DNA from: Bryopsis sp. KO-2023 | Taxonomy: Eukaryota; Chlorophyta; Ulvophyceae; Bryopsidales; Bryopsidaceae | Direction: 5' to 3' | DNA: 64,000 bases | Assembly: GCA_030272585.1 (NCBI GenBank) | Contig: BSYQ01000001.1 | Coordinates: 9,439,001 to 9,503,000 of the forward strand | Shown here: positions 12,411 to 24,200 of the stretch, piece by piece | Layout: every line of letters begins with the position of its first letter | Numbering within the stretch: position 1 is the stretch's first letter | Notes under the pieces: model-generated | The model's database searches: none | What the model was told of the DNA's origin: nothing | Seen by the model: only the letters and a program-made list of their open reading frames with translations | Program-made: the position numbers and the translations under genes

Positions 12411-13583
12411 AGCTGTTTTTGACCAGTTAGGCGACTTGTAGCAGACGTGGGCGTCACTGATAGAAAACGATAGGTTGGGGTGGAACTGTGGACCAAGGGA
12501 GTTGTAAAGGATGCCCTTCGACGAGGGCTTACGCAGAAAAATCATAAGTAGCAAAGACAAACGAGTGTTCGAAGTAAATATCGAGCTCAGATTCCACAGT
12601 TCGAATTCGTTTTCATCCCTCTTTGCTTAGGAAAGCAAAGAGCAATCCTTACTCTTGGTATCTTGTTCCCATGACACCCCACACTACACAATCCATCATA
12701 ACGTCTGAAAAAAATGCTGTTCCTGTGGCGGCCAGCTGTTTCCGCAAAGAAACAGTTTTTTTTGGGAATCAGATAGTCCGCCCAGATACTCAGAGCCACC
12801 GCATTCAAGCGACATCAACGAAGTGTGTTGGACTGGCACTCATGACGTTGGAACCAGGATCACCACGAAGCTCGGTTTGGAAAGAATATAACATCGTCCT
12901 GCCAAGACTTCGAAATCGAATTCAACGCAAAGTTCAAAGAGTTTTCACAAACAAAACTTCGCCACGGTGCAAAGTCACGGGCGACAAGATGAATAGCTAT
13001 GATTCCATCGCTGGCAAGTGGGTCAACTGTCGCAGTGTGTTCAAGAGGCAGAGATCGCCACGTCATCCCCGCCCCCCTCCCGTAGACGAACTTCCGCCAC
13101 CCAGAGCTGCACCGCTCATAGCGACGACCACGAATGCACAACACCGACAGTACGATCCGTGGAGAAGGAAAACATCGTATCGCATTCGTTGAGAAGGGAG
13201 CCTTCCTCTTGCCAGCGGCACTGGCTGTCCCTTTCAGACTTGATAAGTCGGATGACGACTGGAAGAAAGCGCTGAACAGACTGGTCACATGCACCTGTCA
13301 AAAATCTTCGTTATCGATTCTGGCCGCTGTCATCTGTAATGAGTCGCAAATCAATCTGGCACGTGGGCCTTTGGCACCACAGAACCTGCCTTGCAGGCTT
13401 CTTTCGTGTCGTGGGGGAGGTTGCAGTAACTGTGATAGGCCCTCGGCCCACAGTCCTTGGATCCTCGCAACAAGCGCGCTTGAACTCGTTTCGCGCCAAG
13501 TTTGGACGAGTCCTTGGGTTTCGGCTGGTTTTGGTCGCCCTTGGTTTTCTTTTTGTCAAGACGTCCTCGAGTTGAGACATGCA
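12411..13583. other. Intergenic, no gene supported
   Basis: Several frames of 100-190 residues exist here on both strands, but none shows a recognisable domain, a good start context or consistent splice partners. The interval should contain the promoter of the kinase gene. Confidence 0.4.
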
Positions 13584-16382
13584 ATGGGTCAGTGCTTGAG
13601 TTGCAACGACAGGGAGGTTCCCGACGCGAGCGAGTTTGGGCTCCCAGCGAATTTTCGGGTGGTGAAGGCGTTGGGTGAAGGTGGAGAAGGGCGGACTTTC
13701 TTGATTCGAGAGAAACTGTCGTCGCGGAGGTGCGCAGGATAGAAAAAGGGCTGTCAATATCTTCCAAACCGATAAAGTGGGGTGTGTGTGTGTTTGTGGG
13801 AGGGGGTCAGGCATAGTAATAAGAAGAAAGGGAACGGCGCTTGGTATTGACTTTCTAGAGCGGCGTGACTGTTTCCGGCTTTTCTCGTCTTGGGGGTTTG
13901 ATGCGTACTGCTTTCGTCTTTCGAGACGCGTATCTTTGGCGAGGGAGGAATTTCCTGAAGTGTCTCGGCAGCGCTGCGAGTTGTTTGAAACGTGCGTCCG
14001 CTGGAGCGACGCTCGATTGTTTCGTTGGGGCAAATTAATAACATATATATATTTTTTGCTTTTGGCTATTGAACAGGTCAGAGTTTTTCGCAGTGAAAGT
14101 GCTTCCACGAGGGTCTGCGGTGGATCACGATTGTTTGTTGAGAGGGATCCGGAACCAGAGGTAACGTCGCCGTGCGTATCAGTTTTCTCGTTCCTCGTCT
14201 GCTCGGACGACTTTCGAGTTTTTGTTTTGATAAGAGCATCCTAAACCCCTGTTTCCATGTCTGTCTCACAGTTGCTTGAGCCACATTCACATAGTGAGAC
14301 TTCTGGGGCTGATTTTGACTCCCAGCCATCTGCTCATCAAGCTGCAATACTGGGATGGAGGGGAGTTTTATGGTGAGAGCTCCCATCAAATTGCAACACG
14401 TACAGCATTTCACCAACTTTTCTGCAGCCAGCTACCCCACCTCTCAACGCACTTCTTCGCAGACGCAATCAACCCACAGTACATTTATTTTTTTCGTTCT
14501 TTTTTTTTCAATTTGAAATGAGGCAACGACTTATTTCCTAAAAGATTTTAGGAAAAAATAACACCATTCCCTCAAAAGGAAAAAAAAAAGGATACTCGCA
14601 AATGTGATGTTTCTTTGGGGTATTGTCGTGAGGGATGTCTGGATTTTTGTTGCCAGATTTCTTGCTGAAACAACGGCCGATATCCCCCACTCAGCTGCTT
14701 TCGGAGGAACATGCCCGATTCTTTTTTTTGCAACTTGTGTACGCTCTGCACCACTGCCATGAGCACAGAGTGGCGCACAGGGACATGAAATTTGCAAATG
14801 TTGTGCTGGATGGGAAGAGAACGCCAATCCTGAAGGTACGGTTTTTCACACTGTATCGACCCCATTCATGGCGATTTTCACAGTGATGTTCCCTGTTGAA
14901 GTTCACCATGAAATTCACGGTTTCTCAAAACCCTCGACCAGACACGCTGCTTTATCCAGTTCTTGCGCCACATGCCGATGCAGGAGCTTTTTATTTATCG
15001 TTCTGTGTTTTCTTTTTCCCCTAGGTGTGCGATTTTGGAATGTCAAAGGGCTGGGATACTCCAGAGGATTGCAAATCTTTCACAACAGTGAGTGATGAAG
15101 ATCCACACTCACTCAAATTTGCACATGCGCAAATTTGTGTTCTCCTTTTTTGCTAAACTTGAGGTTTTTATCACCTCCCCCCCCCCAAAAAAAAAAAAAA
15201 AATCGGCACATTTTTCCAGCGGTTTGTAATGAATTATGTGATGATGCGTTGCATAGGTTGGAACCCCACTGTACATGTCGCCCGAAGTGGTGAAAAACTA
15301 TGTCGCACATAAAACCGAAGCCTACGATCCTCGGAAATCGGATATTTGGAGCATGGGCATCATCCTTTTCACGATGTTGTTGGGAAGGTAAAAAAAGGAA
15401 AACGTTAGTCAGTGCCAAGCGTGCATCAAAAGAATAACTCCTTTATATACTAAAAAAAGTATATATAAAAAAGAAAACGATCCTATCATATCCTGTCCTA
15501 TCCTATCCTATCCTTTTTCTTTGTTTTTTGAGAAAAAGAGAAAGACAATCAGTTTTTGTCGTTTCATAAACTATTGGCTCAGCTTCTTTTTTGGTTTGTG
15601 GGCAGGTTCCCGTTTTTGTCATCTGGATCGGGGAGGGGTGTTTGCAGGGGTCATCTATCTACTGGGAGCTGTTCAGATTTCGGGGCTTTGTTGCATACGA
15701 TCGAGAAAGCCCATCGATCGGAGCCAGAAAGATTAAAATCTGAGATCTGGCAGAGCCCAGATTTGTCGGAGGACTGCAAGAACCTCTTGGAGTCCATGCT
15801 CCTGCTCGACGCATCGAAGGTGAGCTGCTGAATCAATCTTCCAGGGGATTCACTTTTGAGGATCCACCCTTCAACAATTGAAAACAAAACAAAACATGAA
15901 GAACATAAAGAGTCTGATGAGATCACCTCATGATCAATCTCTATTTTTTTCTGTATAAAAAAAAAATTGTGGGAAAAAGCATGTGGGGAACAGATCAAAT
16001 TGGTCAAGTTATATATTGAGTTGCTCATCGTGCATGTGGATCACTGTGTTTGCAGAGGATCACTCTCCCACAGATCATTCACCACAGATGGGTGTGTGGA
16101 CCTCTTTTGCTGGAGCACGCTCAGTGCATCGCTGCATGCCGTGAAGAAATGGAGCAACCGCACTACGATCCAGTCAGACTGGTGCCGGGCTCCGCGAAAG
16201 ATTCCGAACTCGCTGAGCTCATCCAGAGATCACTGCATCCTGGGGATCCCACGGATCGTTTGATTCAGTGGGATCCCCCCACCCCGGAGCCTAGCCCCGC
16301 CGACGGCTCCGCTCGGGCGGATTTCTCGGAGCCCTCTTTTTCGACCCAGTATGGGAAGTACCGCAGCTGCGTGGCTGTGTGA
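13584..16382 (+). CDS. Serine/threonine protein kinase, SnRK2/CAMK-like, N-acylated, 8 exons
   Basis: Exons are 13584-13729, 14077-14160, 14272-14372, 14657-14835, 15025-15087, 15257-15387, 15606-15819 and 16056-16382, giving 414 residues. The kinase domain appears complete. It has LGEGGEGRTFLI (Gly loop, about residue 30), FFAVKV (ATP-binding Lys), AHRDMKFANVVL (catalytic loop, about 150), CDFG (about 172) and GTPLYMSPEVV (P+1 region). The spacing and wording around HRD and DFG resemble plant SnRK2 kinases. The protein begins MGQCLSC, a Gly2 with nearby Cys residues that is classic for myristoylation plus palmitoylation, so membrane tethering is likely. The domain starts only about 25 residues in. 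The C-terminal tail of about 70 residues is Pro/Asp/Ser-rich. Substrate and signal are unknown. All key catalytic residues are present, so it should be active. Confidence 0.85.
15484..15515 (+). repeat. (TCCTA)n microsatellite in a kinase intron
   Basis: About five near-perfect copies of a TCCTA pentamer lie in the intron between exons 6 and 7 of the kinase gene, just before a T-rich tract. Confidence 0.8.
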
Positions 16383-18968
16383 CTGTGAGCTCCTTTTGGA
16401 TTTCTATTTTTTTTTTTTTTTGGTTTTGTTTTTCTTTTCCAAGTCTCAACAAATGGTGACTGTCGTTTCCCCCCCTTTTTATGTTATCTGACACATGTGC
16501 AACGTCCTTGTACTAGGAAGGAAAAAAAAAAGAGACAAAAAAAAGAAGTATATATATATATGTTGATATATATATGAACACGCAAACACATACTGGATAT
16601 GTATTTGTCTACGTATCTTGTGTGTGTGTTTGGGGAGCACGCGTGGTTTCTTCATAATAATTTTAGGGCTTCAACCCCCCCCCCCCTTTCCCCTTTTGCT
16701 CCTCACGAAAGGAGGACAAATCAAAGTGAAAAAAAAAAAAAAAAAAGAGCTCCCTTGTTTCTTTGGGATGATTTCCGGGTTGTATTTCATGAGTTGTCTT
16801 GTTTTTAAGATACAAAAGCAAAAGCCGAAAAAAAAAAAGAAAAAAAAAGGAGAGAAATCCCAACTTTATGAGTCAAGCGTTGGGCTTATTTTTCTAGAAA
16901 CGTGTTGAAGAAATATATATATATATATGTGTCTGGTTTGGGTGGCCAAAAAAGAAAAAAAAAAAGTGGAGAAAGGAAAGAAAAAAAAATGGAAGAAAAT
17001 AAGTGGTGCGTCGTGAAATGGCAACAGGGGGGTGTCGTTCCACAACCGAAAAAAAAGAAAAAGAAATTATATTGTTTTTTTTTTGTTTGGATTTTGTTTT
17101 CTTTTTTTTTTTTTTTTGGTTTGGTTATCTTCTTTTTTTTCCTGGTTGGTTTGGGATTTATGAAGTGTTCCCTCCGGAAAGTTTTTTTTTTTTTCCGGTG
17201 AGGAATAACTCCCGGAGCTGATATGAATCGTGCAGTGTTTCGGCGAGTAGGGCCCCTATGATTTAAAAAAAAAAAAATGACGAAAAGGGAATGAAAAAAA
17301 GGACGCAAAAAAAAGAAAAACAAAGAAAGAAAAAGGATAATCGCAGGGTTGCTTTCTTTCTTGACCAAACTTTCGACTTTGCAGGAGATAAAGGGAGAGT
17401 CGGGGGATGCGGGAGGGGGGGTGAAATATATGAATATGTATTGTTTGGTTGGATGGGGTTTCTTTTTCTTTTCGTTTCTTCTTGGGAAGGAGAGAAGAAA
17501 ATTGGGTTTGGGTGGTGTGGGAGGAGGGGGGGGGGAAGGGGGGAAGGGAGGGAGGGAGCTCGAGGTGCGGGGATTTTTGGTCGGTGATGTTTTAAAGTGT
17601 TTTTTTTTTTTTCCCTCGTCCTCGGGTTTTTTGGTTTTTCTATGTGATATGTCTAGGGGGCGGGTCGATAGGATTGGTGGATACCATGCCTCTTTTCCAA
17701 GAGTTGTGTGCGTGTTTGGGATGGAGCTGGTTTGCAGTGGGGGGGGGGGGGGAAATATATATATATATATACATACATATATGTATTTACGCACTTGAGT
17801 ATCGTCTGTGCGAAGGAGCACTGGAGGTATCGTCTGTGCGAAGGAGCACTGGAGACGAAACAAATCAAAAAAAATGGGTTACTCACTGTTTTTAGTTTGA
17901 AAATTTGATTGTGTATTTTCCATGGGTTGGGCTTCGTTTATTTAGGGCGGGATGGAGGGAGGGAAAAAGGGGTTTGAAAAAAAACACACAAAGAGGGGGA
18001 GGGGAGAGATCGAAAGTTTTTCTCATAGTTAAGAGAAAAAAAAAATGAATGCGGAAAGAGTTGACTGCATTAGGGAATCTTAAAATCGATTCTGGGTTTT
18101 TCTGGGTGTTTTTTCTACAGACATCTATCTGCATTTGGTGGTGGAGCACGAAAAAAAAAGGGTGTTGTGCATTTTTGATTTTTATATCGTTCGTTTTTTT
18201 TTAATTTAGGGAGGGGGGGGGGGATGAATAAATATATGATTCTCGATATGCTAACGAAACAAACAAGGAGAGAGAGAGTGTGTGTGTGAGAGAAAAAAAG
18301 GAAAAAAAAAAGTATAAGAAAAAGAAAAAGTGAACATATCGGCAACGAAAAAAGAGGAAAAAAAAAAGAAAAAAAAAGACACTGTACAGCATCTCATTGG
18401 GTGTACCGAACTGAGGGGTATTTCTTTGTAAAAAGGGAAAAAAAATGAGAGACAAAAAAAAAGAGCTGGACGTGGATAAATGTCATGTAGGTTGGAGGAT
18501 GATTGTAACAAAGCTACAAATTGGGAGGGTGTCTTTCTCGACTTTTTGTGCAGCCGGAAATTGTGTGGGGTAAATTCAATTTACCACTTGTTGAATTCAG
18601 CTTTCGTTGTAATCGTTCAAGAATACAAGAAACCCCCCTCTGTTCTGATGAATTTGCATGCTGCTAGCCAGCCGATTCGATGGTTCAAACACCCTGAAGA
18701 ACCCCTTGTGAGAAACTACTTCCCAAAATTCAAGCTGAGTGTAGTGTTTATCTATCAATTGATTTTAGGGATTCACAATCTCTAATGGTCTTATGGTTTG
18801 GTCAAACTGGAGGTTTTCACAGAAATACGATGAAGCATCGGGGGAGCCCTTGCAGTACAGATTTTGGATGTGACAGTACATCCAGAGAATCGCCCACAAT
18901 CACCTGAATCTCAAGTTTTCCCCCTTCCCTGCCGAACAGAAGCAGTACTTTTTCTCGCCAAATAAAAA
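16383..18968. other. Gene-poor simple-sequence region
   Basis: This 2.6-kb gap consists mostly of A, T and G homopolymers, (TA)n near 16550, 16915 and 17755, and purine- or pyrimidine-rich tracts. The long frames seen here are poly-Lys, poly-Phe or poly-Pro artefacts of those tracts. The left end is probably the kinase 3' UTR and the right end the promoter of the dehydrogenase. Confidence 0.6.
17799..17854 (+). repeat. Perfect 28-bp tandem duplication
   Basis: Two identical 28-bp units, each starting GTATCGTCTGTGCGAAGG, lie back to back just after a (TA)n tract. The identity of the copies suggests a recent duplication. Confidence 0.9.
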
Positions 18969-19983
18969 ATGGACCCCCCACCACCTCACGCAATCGTCAC
19001 AGGAGCGTCAAGCGGCATTGGCCTGGATGTCGCAAAAAGATTGCTCGCTGAAGGCTGGCGAGTCGTCGCAGTGTCCAGAACTCTAGCCACGCTGTGCGAC
19101 GCGTTGCCCGCGGAGCACCTGCACACAACCGCCTTCCCCATCGCCCACGATCTCTCTACTCAAACAGGTCGCGAAGCTTGCGCGAAAGAGTCGCTGGAGC
19201 GGCTGGATGGGGAGCTGGATCTCTTGGTCAATAACGCGGGAAGTGCGGTCCTGGGTGTTCCTTTCGAGGAGCTTTCGTATGCAGACTTCCAAACTGACAT
19301 GGAGAGAAACGTCAATTCAGTGTTCGTGATGACACAGCGTTGCGTGCCTGCGCTCGAGAAGCGAAAGGGGGCGGTCGTCAACGTTTCCAGCGTCGCGTCA
19401 CAAAGACCTATCCTTGGAGGCGCAGGGTATTCCGTTTCCAAGGTGGCTTTTTGTTGGGAAAAGGGTGTAGAACTTAACGCTCGGAGCTGAGATGTTGGCG
19501 TTATTACACATGAAACTCGGTCAGCTGACGAAATTCGTACTTATAGATTCTTTTTCCTAGCTGGTGGTCGTTGGGGTGGGTGAGTCCTGGTTCTCTTTGC
19601 TGTCCTTCAGTCTGACATTCATGTGGCTTGTTCTTTCTATTGTCTGTTGATCATCACAGGCAGCGGTCGACCACCTGACTCGATGCAGTGCCCTCGAGCT
19701 GGCCCCCAAAGGCATTCGAGTGAATGCTGTGAATCCTGGAATGGTGAGGACCAATTTGTTCGAGAAAGCTTTGGGTGGCGCCGAGATCGGGGATGCGTTC
19801 ATGGCGAATTCATCGAAAGTCTATCCGCTGGGTAGGATTGGGATGCCCTCGGATATAACGGAAATGATTTTGATGTTGGGGTCAGCAAAATCAGCGGGAT
19901 GGATCACCGGGCAGACGATCATTTTGGATGGTGGAAAGAGTCTGACCATGAACACGAGGAGTGTTGAGAATCGTAGTGATTGA
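18969..19983 (+). CDS. Short-chain dehydrogenase/reductase, 2 exons
   Basis: Exons are 18969-19442 and 19660-19983, giving 265 residues, the usual size for a classical SDR. The Rossmann cofactor motif TGASSGIG is at residues 11-18. NNAG is at 88-91, a Ser precedes the active site, and the catalytic YSVSK is at 154-158. The junction falls exactly after the catalytic Lys. The second half has the classical NPGMVRTNL segment and a C-terminal GWITGQTIILDGG typical of the family. The protein should use NAD(P)H to oxidise or reduce an alcohol or ketone, with tropinone-reductase-like or 3-oxoacyl-ACP-reductase-like members as closest in wording. No targeting peptide is obvious, so a cytosolic place is likely. 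The substrate cannot be told. Confidence 0.88.
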
Positions 19984-21240
19984 GGCAGCTCTGCGTCTGC
20001 CAGCTAGTCAGAGGGCTTGCTGGGTGGTGTAAAATCGAATATTGAGTGGAAGCATGAATGCATGGAACATATTGTTGGTATATTGAATGAAAATACATTC
20101 TCGGGCAGAATGAGGGATGAATGAGAAAGCAACAGGATGATATACTAAACAACCGCCACTCCGGAAAACTGATCTGGTTTTTTAAACCCATAAGCCCCTT
20201 CTTGGCCATTCTTTTCTGATCACCAGGCAAAAATACAGCAACCAAAAAGGAGCGATTGGAATGCCAGCATCCCTCCGAAGAAATATTAAGAGTCCAATTT
20301 TCTTTTTGACGGTGCCCCCGAAACGTTGCTGTTTACGATGTCCAAACTCATCCATGCAAAAAAACATAAATAATCATCTTAAATGGGACAGAAAAAAGAA
20401 AAGAAGAGGATCATGATCCACCAAATCTTTTTACAGTTGCATTGCATCACTCTTTTGGGTTTCTTTCTGGGAGAGGTATCTCCCAGAAGAAAATATAAGT
20501 CATTGTATGAACATGGAGCAAATCTCTGCAGCTTTAACGTAACACCACTGGAAACTTGAGGAAACAATTTTGCGTGAAAGTCAAGTCCAGTCCAGTCCAG
20601 TCCCTGCAATTCTGGAGCACATTTTTCTGGGTGTGTTCGGACTGATAAAATATGAATCAAGATTTTCGGAAAGGCGATCCGTTGCTCAAGAAAATACCAG
20701 ATCCAATACGTTTATTTACTGCATTTCATGACCTGAGCTGGGGATTCGAAGATTTCTTCCAACCCTCAATCAGTTGTAAAGCAGATCCACTGCGCAAATG
20801 ATATGATGCAGACCCCCATGTGAGAAACATTCAGGGATGACACTGTGCACCGTTTCTGCAACAAACAATGGGACTGGTTGAATTGAAGAGGATGCGGTAG
20901 AGCGAGTGTACAGAGGGGAGCTCAATACTTTCAGATCACCCACTACCTTCCCTCTGTTTTCCATGTAATTTCATTGCTAGGAGACGATCTTAGAATGTTG
21001 GGTATGTTCCACAACTTGCAGAACTTGCTAGTGCTGGTTTCCAGCACCTCCTAACGTGAAAACTTGGATTGTGGAACAGAAAGTATCATCAATCCTGACA
21101 TGGGCTCGTTCCTTACAAGATGCCTCGTCGTACACATCGCTCAAAAACGTAGTAATGAAAGAATCCCCCTGGCGCATAAAACAAATCCCCAAACTCAAAA
21201 AAAATATATAAGAATATGAAACACAATGCTTTCGTCCTCC
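19984..21240. other. Intergenic between convergent genes
   Basis: The dehydrogenase and the presequence protease converge here. A short AGTCC microsatellite is near 20580-20605. No coding exon, RNA gene or transposon was recognised. Confidence 0.45.
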
Positions 21241-24200
21241 TCACAGAACAGTTTTCTCCTCCCAGAATCCTGGATTCTCTTCAGAGTATTTTTTCGCTGC
21301 ATCGGCTGATGTCACAACCACCACCCTCGCAGAGTCTGACTTGACGCTGTCCATGAAGTCAGCCATGTTGTTGAAATCAGAACACTTCGTGGAGAGGATC
21401 TGGTCCCGGCGTTCCTGACGCTCCTCATCAGTCACTCCAAGCAATCTCCTCCCAAGGGCAGTGAATCCCTTGGCATCAGGAAGCTGGTGTCGATCAACAT
21501 CAGAAATAGCACCTGGACAAGCACACGACATTACTCACCATGTGCCCCTTGTTATCGACATGTTTTTGCGGAGCAGCACGTATTGAACAGAGGAGAAGAA
21601 AACCACATTTTAGCCACATACCAATCACTGCCTTGGTCACGGCATCATCATCCATTTTCAAGGTTCTCAGAAACTCTGCAGAGCCATCGTAGCTGTCCAG
21701 GGTGGTCTGGATGTTGGGGTCCCTGTACGATGTGAAGCACAACTGTCCGGATTGATGGTTCAATCCAACGCGGCATCCGTAAGCTCCTCCGACGGCCCTC
21801 ACTTTTTCCCACAGCCATGTGGTGAACAGGTACTTCTCAATCACATTCGCACTCCCGTTCAACTCATAACCGGCATCCTCGTACAAATTGATGGCCTTGC
21901 CGACGTAGTTCACCTGTCCATACAGAAAGACCACCACGTCACTTCCCACCCTGCACAAATCAACATATTTCCCCACCTTGCTCGAAAAAAACCCACACGT
22001 CGAAGAAGCTTCCCTCGACACCTCTGCTCCAGTTGAATCTTCCATAGAACAATGATGATGGGCCAACTTTTCACCAAGAGCACTGCACAGGGCTTACCTG
22101 AGTAGGAACAGTCAAAGCCTCGTTCACCCGGGGAAGCAAGGTGGACCAGTTTGCCATAGCCACATCATCAGAGGGCAAAGCATCCAAAAGACCAATCAAC
22201 GCAGGTCGAGAGGCAGTCAAGGTGCCCTCGTCAGCGGTCATGTTGATGATGGCACCCTGTCGATTGACCAGGATCTTTCGCAGGGACTCGAGGTCGTTCG
22301 CAACACTGCTCCAGTCGTTTTCGACACGATCGACCAGTTCGCGAATGTACTCCAAGTAGGAGAGGCCCCCCATGAGCTCGTTTACGTAGCCAGCTGTGCT
22401 TCTCTGGGCGGACAACCTCATGGAAGCAAAGCTGTTGCCACCGGAGACGATGCCTGTGAAAAAAAACAAAAAAACAAAAAAACAGTCATTCAACTGGTCA
22501 AAAATTGGCGGGAACTACACATACCATGGCGATATGGTGCTACTGCCCAATCTGCCACACCCAAATCCTCTTTCCTGGAGGAAAACACCTCAAAAACTTG
22601 AGCAGCTCAAAAACGTTGGCTTCTTTTAAAAAAAAAAACCTCCAGTCCACTGAATTCACCCAAGGAATGCTACGTGACCCGATTTTCTTTTTGAAAGTTA
22701 CCCAACCCACCAGATTCCAATCCAGATTTAGTCTCCAGGACCATCTGTTTGAAGCGATCGGCGTCGTTGAAGTTGACTGTCAAGAGGATGTCCCTCATCA
22801 AGTCAGCCATATCTCCGACTTTGTCCTTCATGGATTTTCCTTGGACCATGATTTTGGCGACCGGCTCCTTGGTGCCCTTTTTGCTGGTCACGTAAGGGAA
22901 GACAGACAAAGCCCCGGTCTTTCGGCCGATTCTTTCCGTCAACTCGACGAAACTTTCCGACTGGGTTCCCATGTTGGTCAAGGCCTCGCAGAAAAGAGGC
23001 ACCAAAGGCAAAAGGTTCTCTGGAACCGTCCTGCAGAATACATCATCCACGGGCGCATTTCAGACAGAAAAACTGACACATATACACAGTCTCGCATAAA
23101 CACATCATTTAGGACAGAAAATGTCACTCTTTCAACCTTCTAAGCCTAATTTCTGAAGAAACCGAAATTTATTAGCTTCCGGAATATCCAACTGGTTGAT
23201 GATTAGTGCTGTGTGTGTTTAGCTAATTATTTCAAATTGTGGAAATAAGAACGACGAGCAGTTTTTGAAATGTGCTATAGAAAAAGCTTTTTCCGCCTAT
23301 CACCCCCCACAAATTAGAAGCAGGTCCCAGAAAGAGTCGATAATTTTCTGAAAGCACCTGAGTTCCAAGACCATGTCCAAATATAAGATGTTGTTTGTGA
23401 AGATGTCATGCGTCAAGAAGGTGGCTCCACCCTCTTGATCCTCGGCAGTTGGGATTTTGGTGATTTCTTTCGGGATGTCTGACAGCTTCAAGGAAGGAAT
23501 CAGCTTCAACACTTCGGGGGGGTCAGGAGTTTCCTGTCGCACCTTCAAGTCGGTTGTGCTCTTGACAATCGACTCAACCTGATGAAGAAGAAAAGAAAAA
23601 AAACAAGATATAACTCCAGCATGACGACTGATTTAAAAAAAAGAAAAAATTGACCTGAAATTGCTAAAAAAAAGGTAGAAGCTGCTTGAATTCCCACTCA
23701 CATCGTTGGTTTCCAGCTTGGAGCGGAAATCCTCGAGTTTTTTCTTTTCGTCAGCTTCGATGGCAGCTGCCTTAGATTGGTCAGGCTCCATCTTGAAAAC
23801 GACCTTGTGGGGGTTATCCAGGATGTATTTCTGAATGAGGGGTCCGAAGACATCTTCTCCAGATGCCAATTTCTCCTTGAAATTGGCCAAAGGACTTTCC
23901 CACTGTAACCCACGAATAAAAGTCTCAGTTTCAAAAATTATGGAATTTACCAATCAATGACATTTTGTGAGGAAATGAGGGGAAGTATTCACAAAAAAAT
24001 GTAAAAAGCCAAAATGTACAGAAGACAAAAAAATATAAAAAAAACCCTGATTTCCTAATCGAATCAGATATTATCTAAAATGGAGAGCGGATGCATACAA
24101 CTGGGAGGTTCCGACCATCTTGACATTGGATCGTACGGCAAAAAAAAGCTGAAAATTTTTCTGTACAAAACTGACCTTGATCTCCTCAAGAGGATCCTTA

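Noticed and set aside
13311..14108. Minus-strand frame of 265 residues opposite the kinase first exon
   Set aside because: It lies antisense to the kinase start, has low-complexity Arg/Ser/Pro content and no domain. The kinase reading is supported by motifs and splice joins.
16886..17863. Minus-strand frame of 325 residues
   Set aside because: It is made of poly-Lys, poly-Phe and poly-Pro from homopolymer DNA, with no structure of a real protein.
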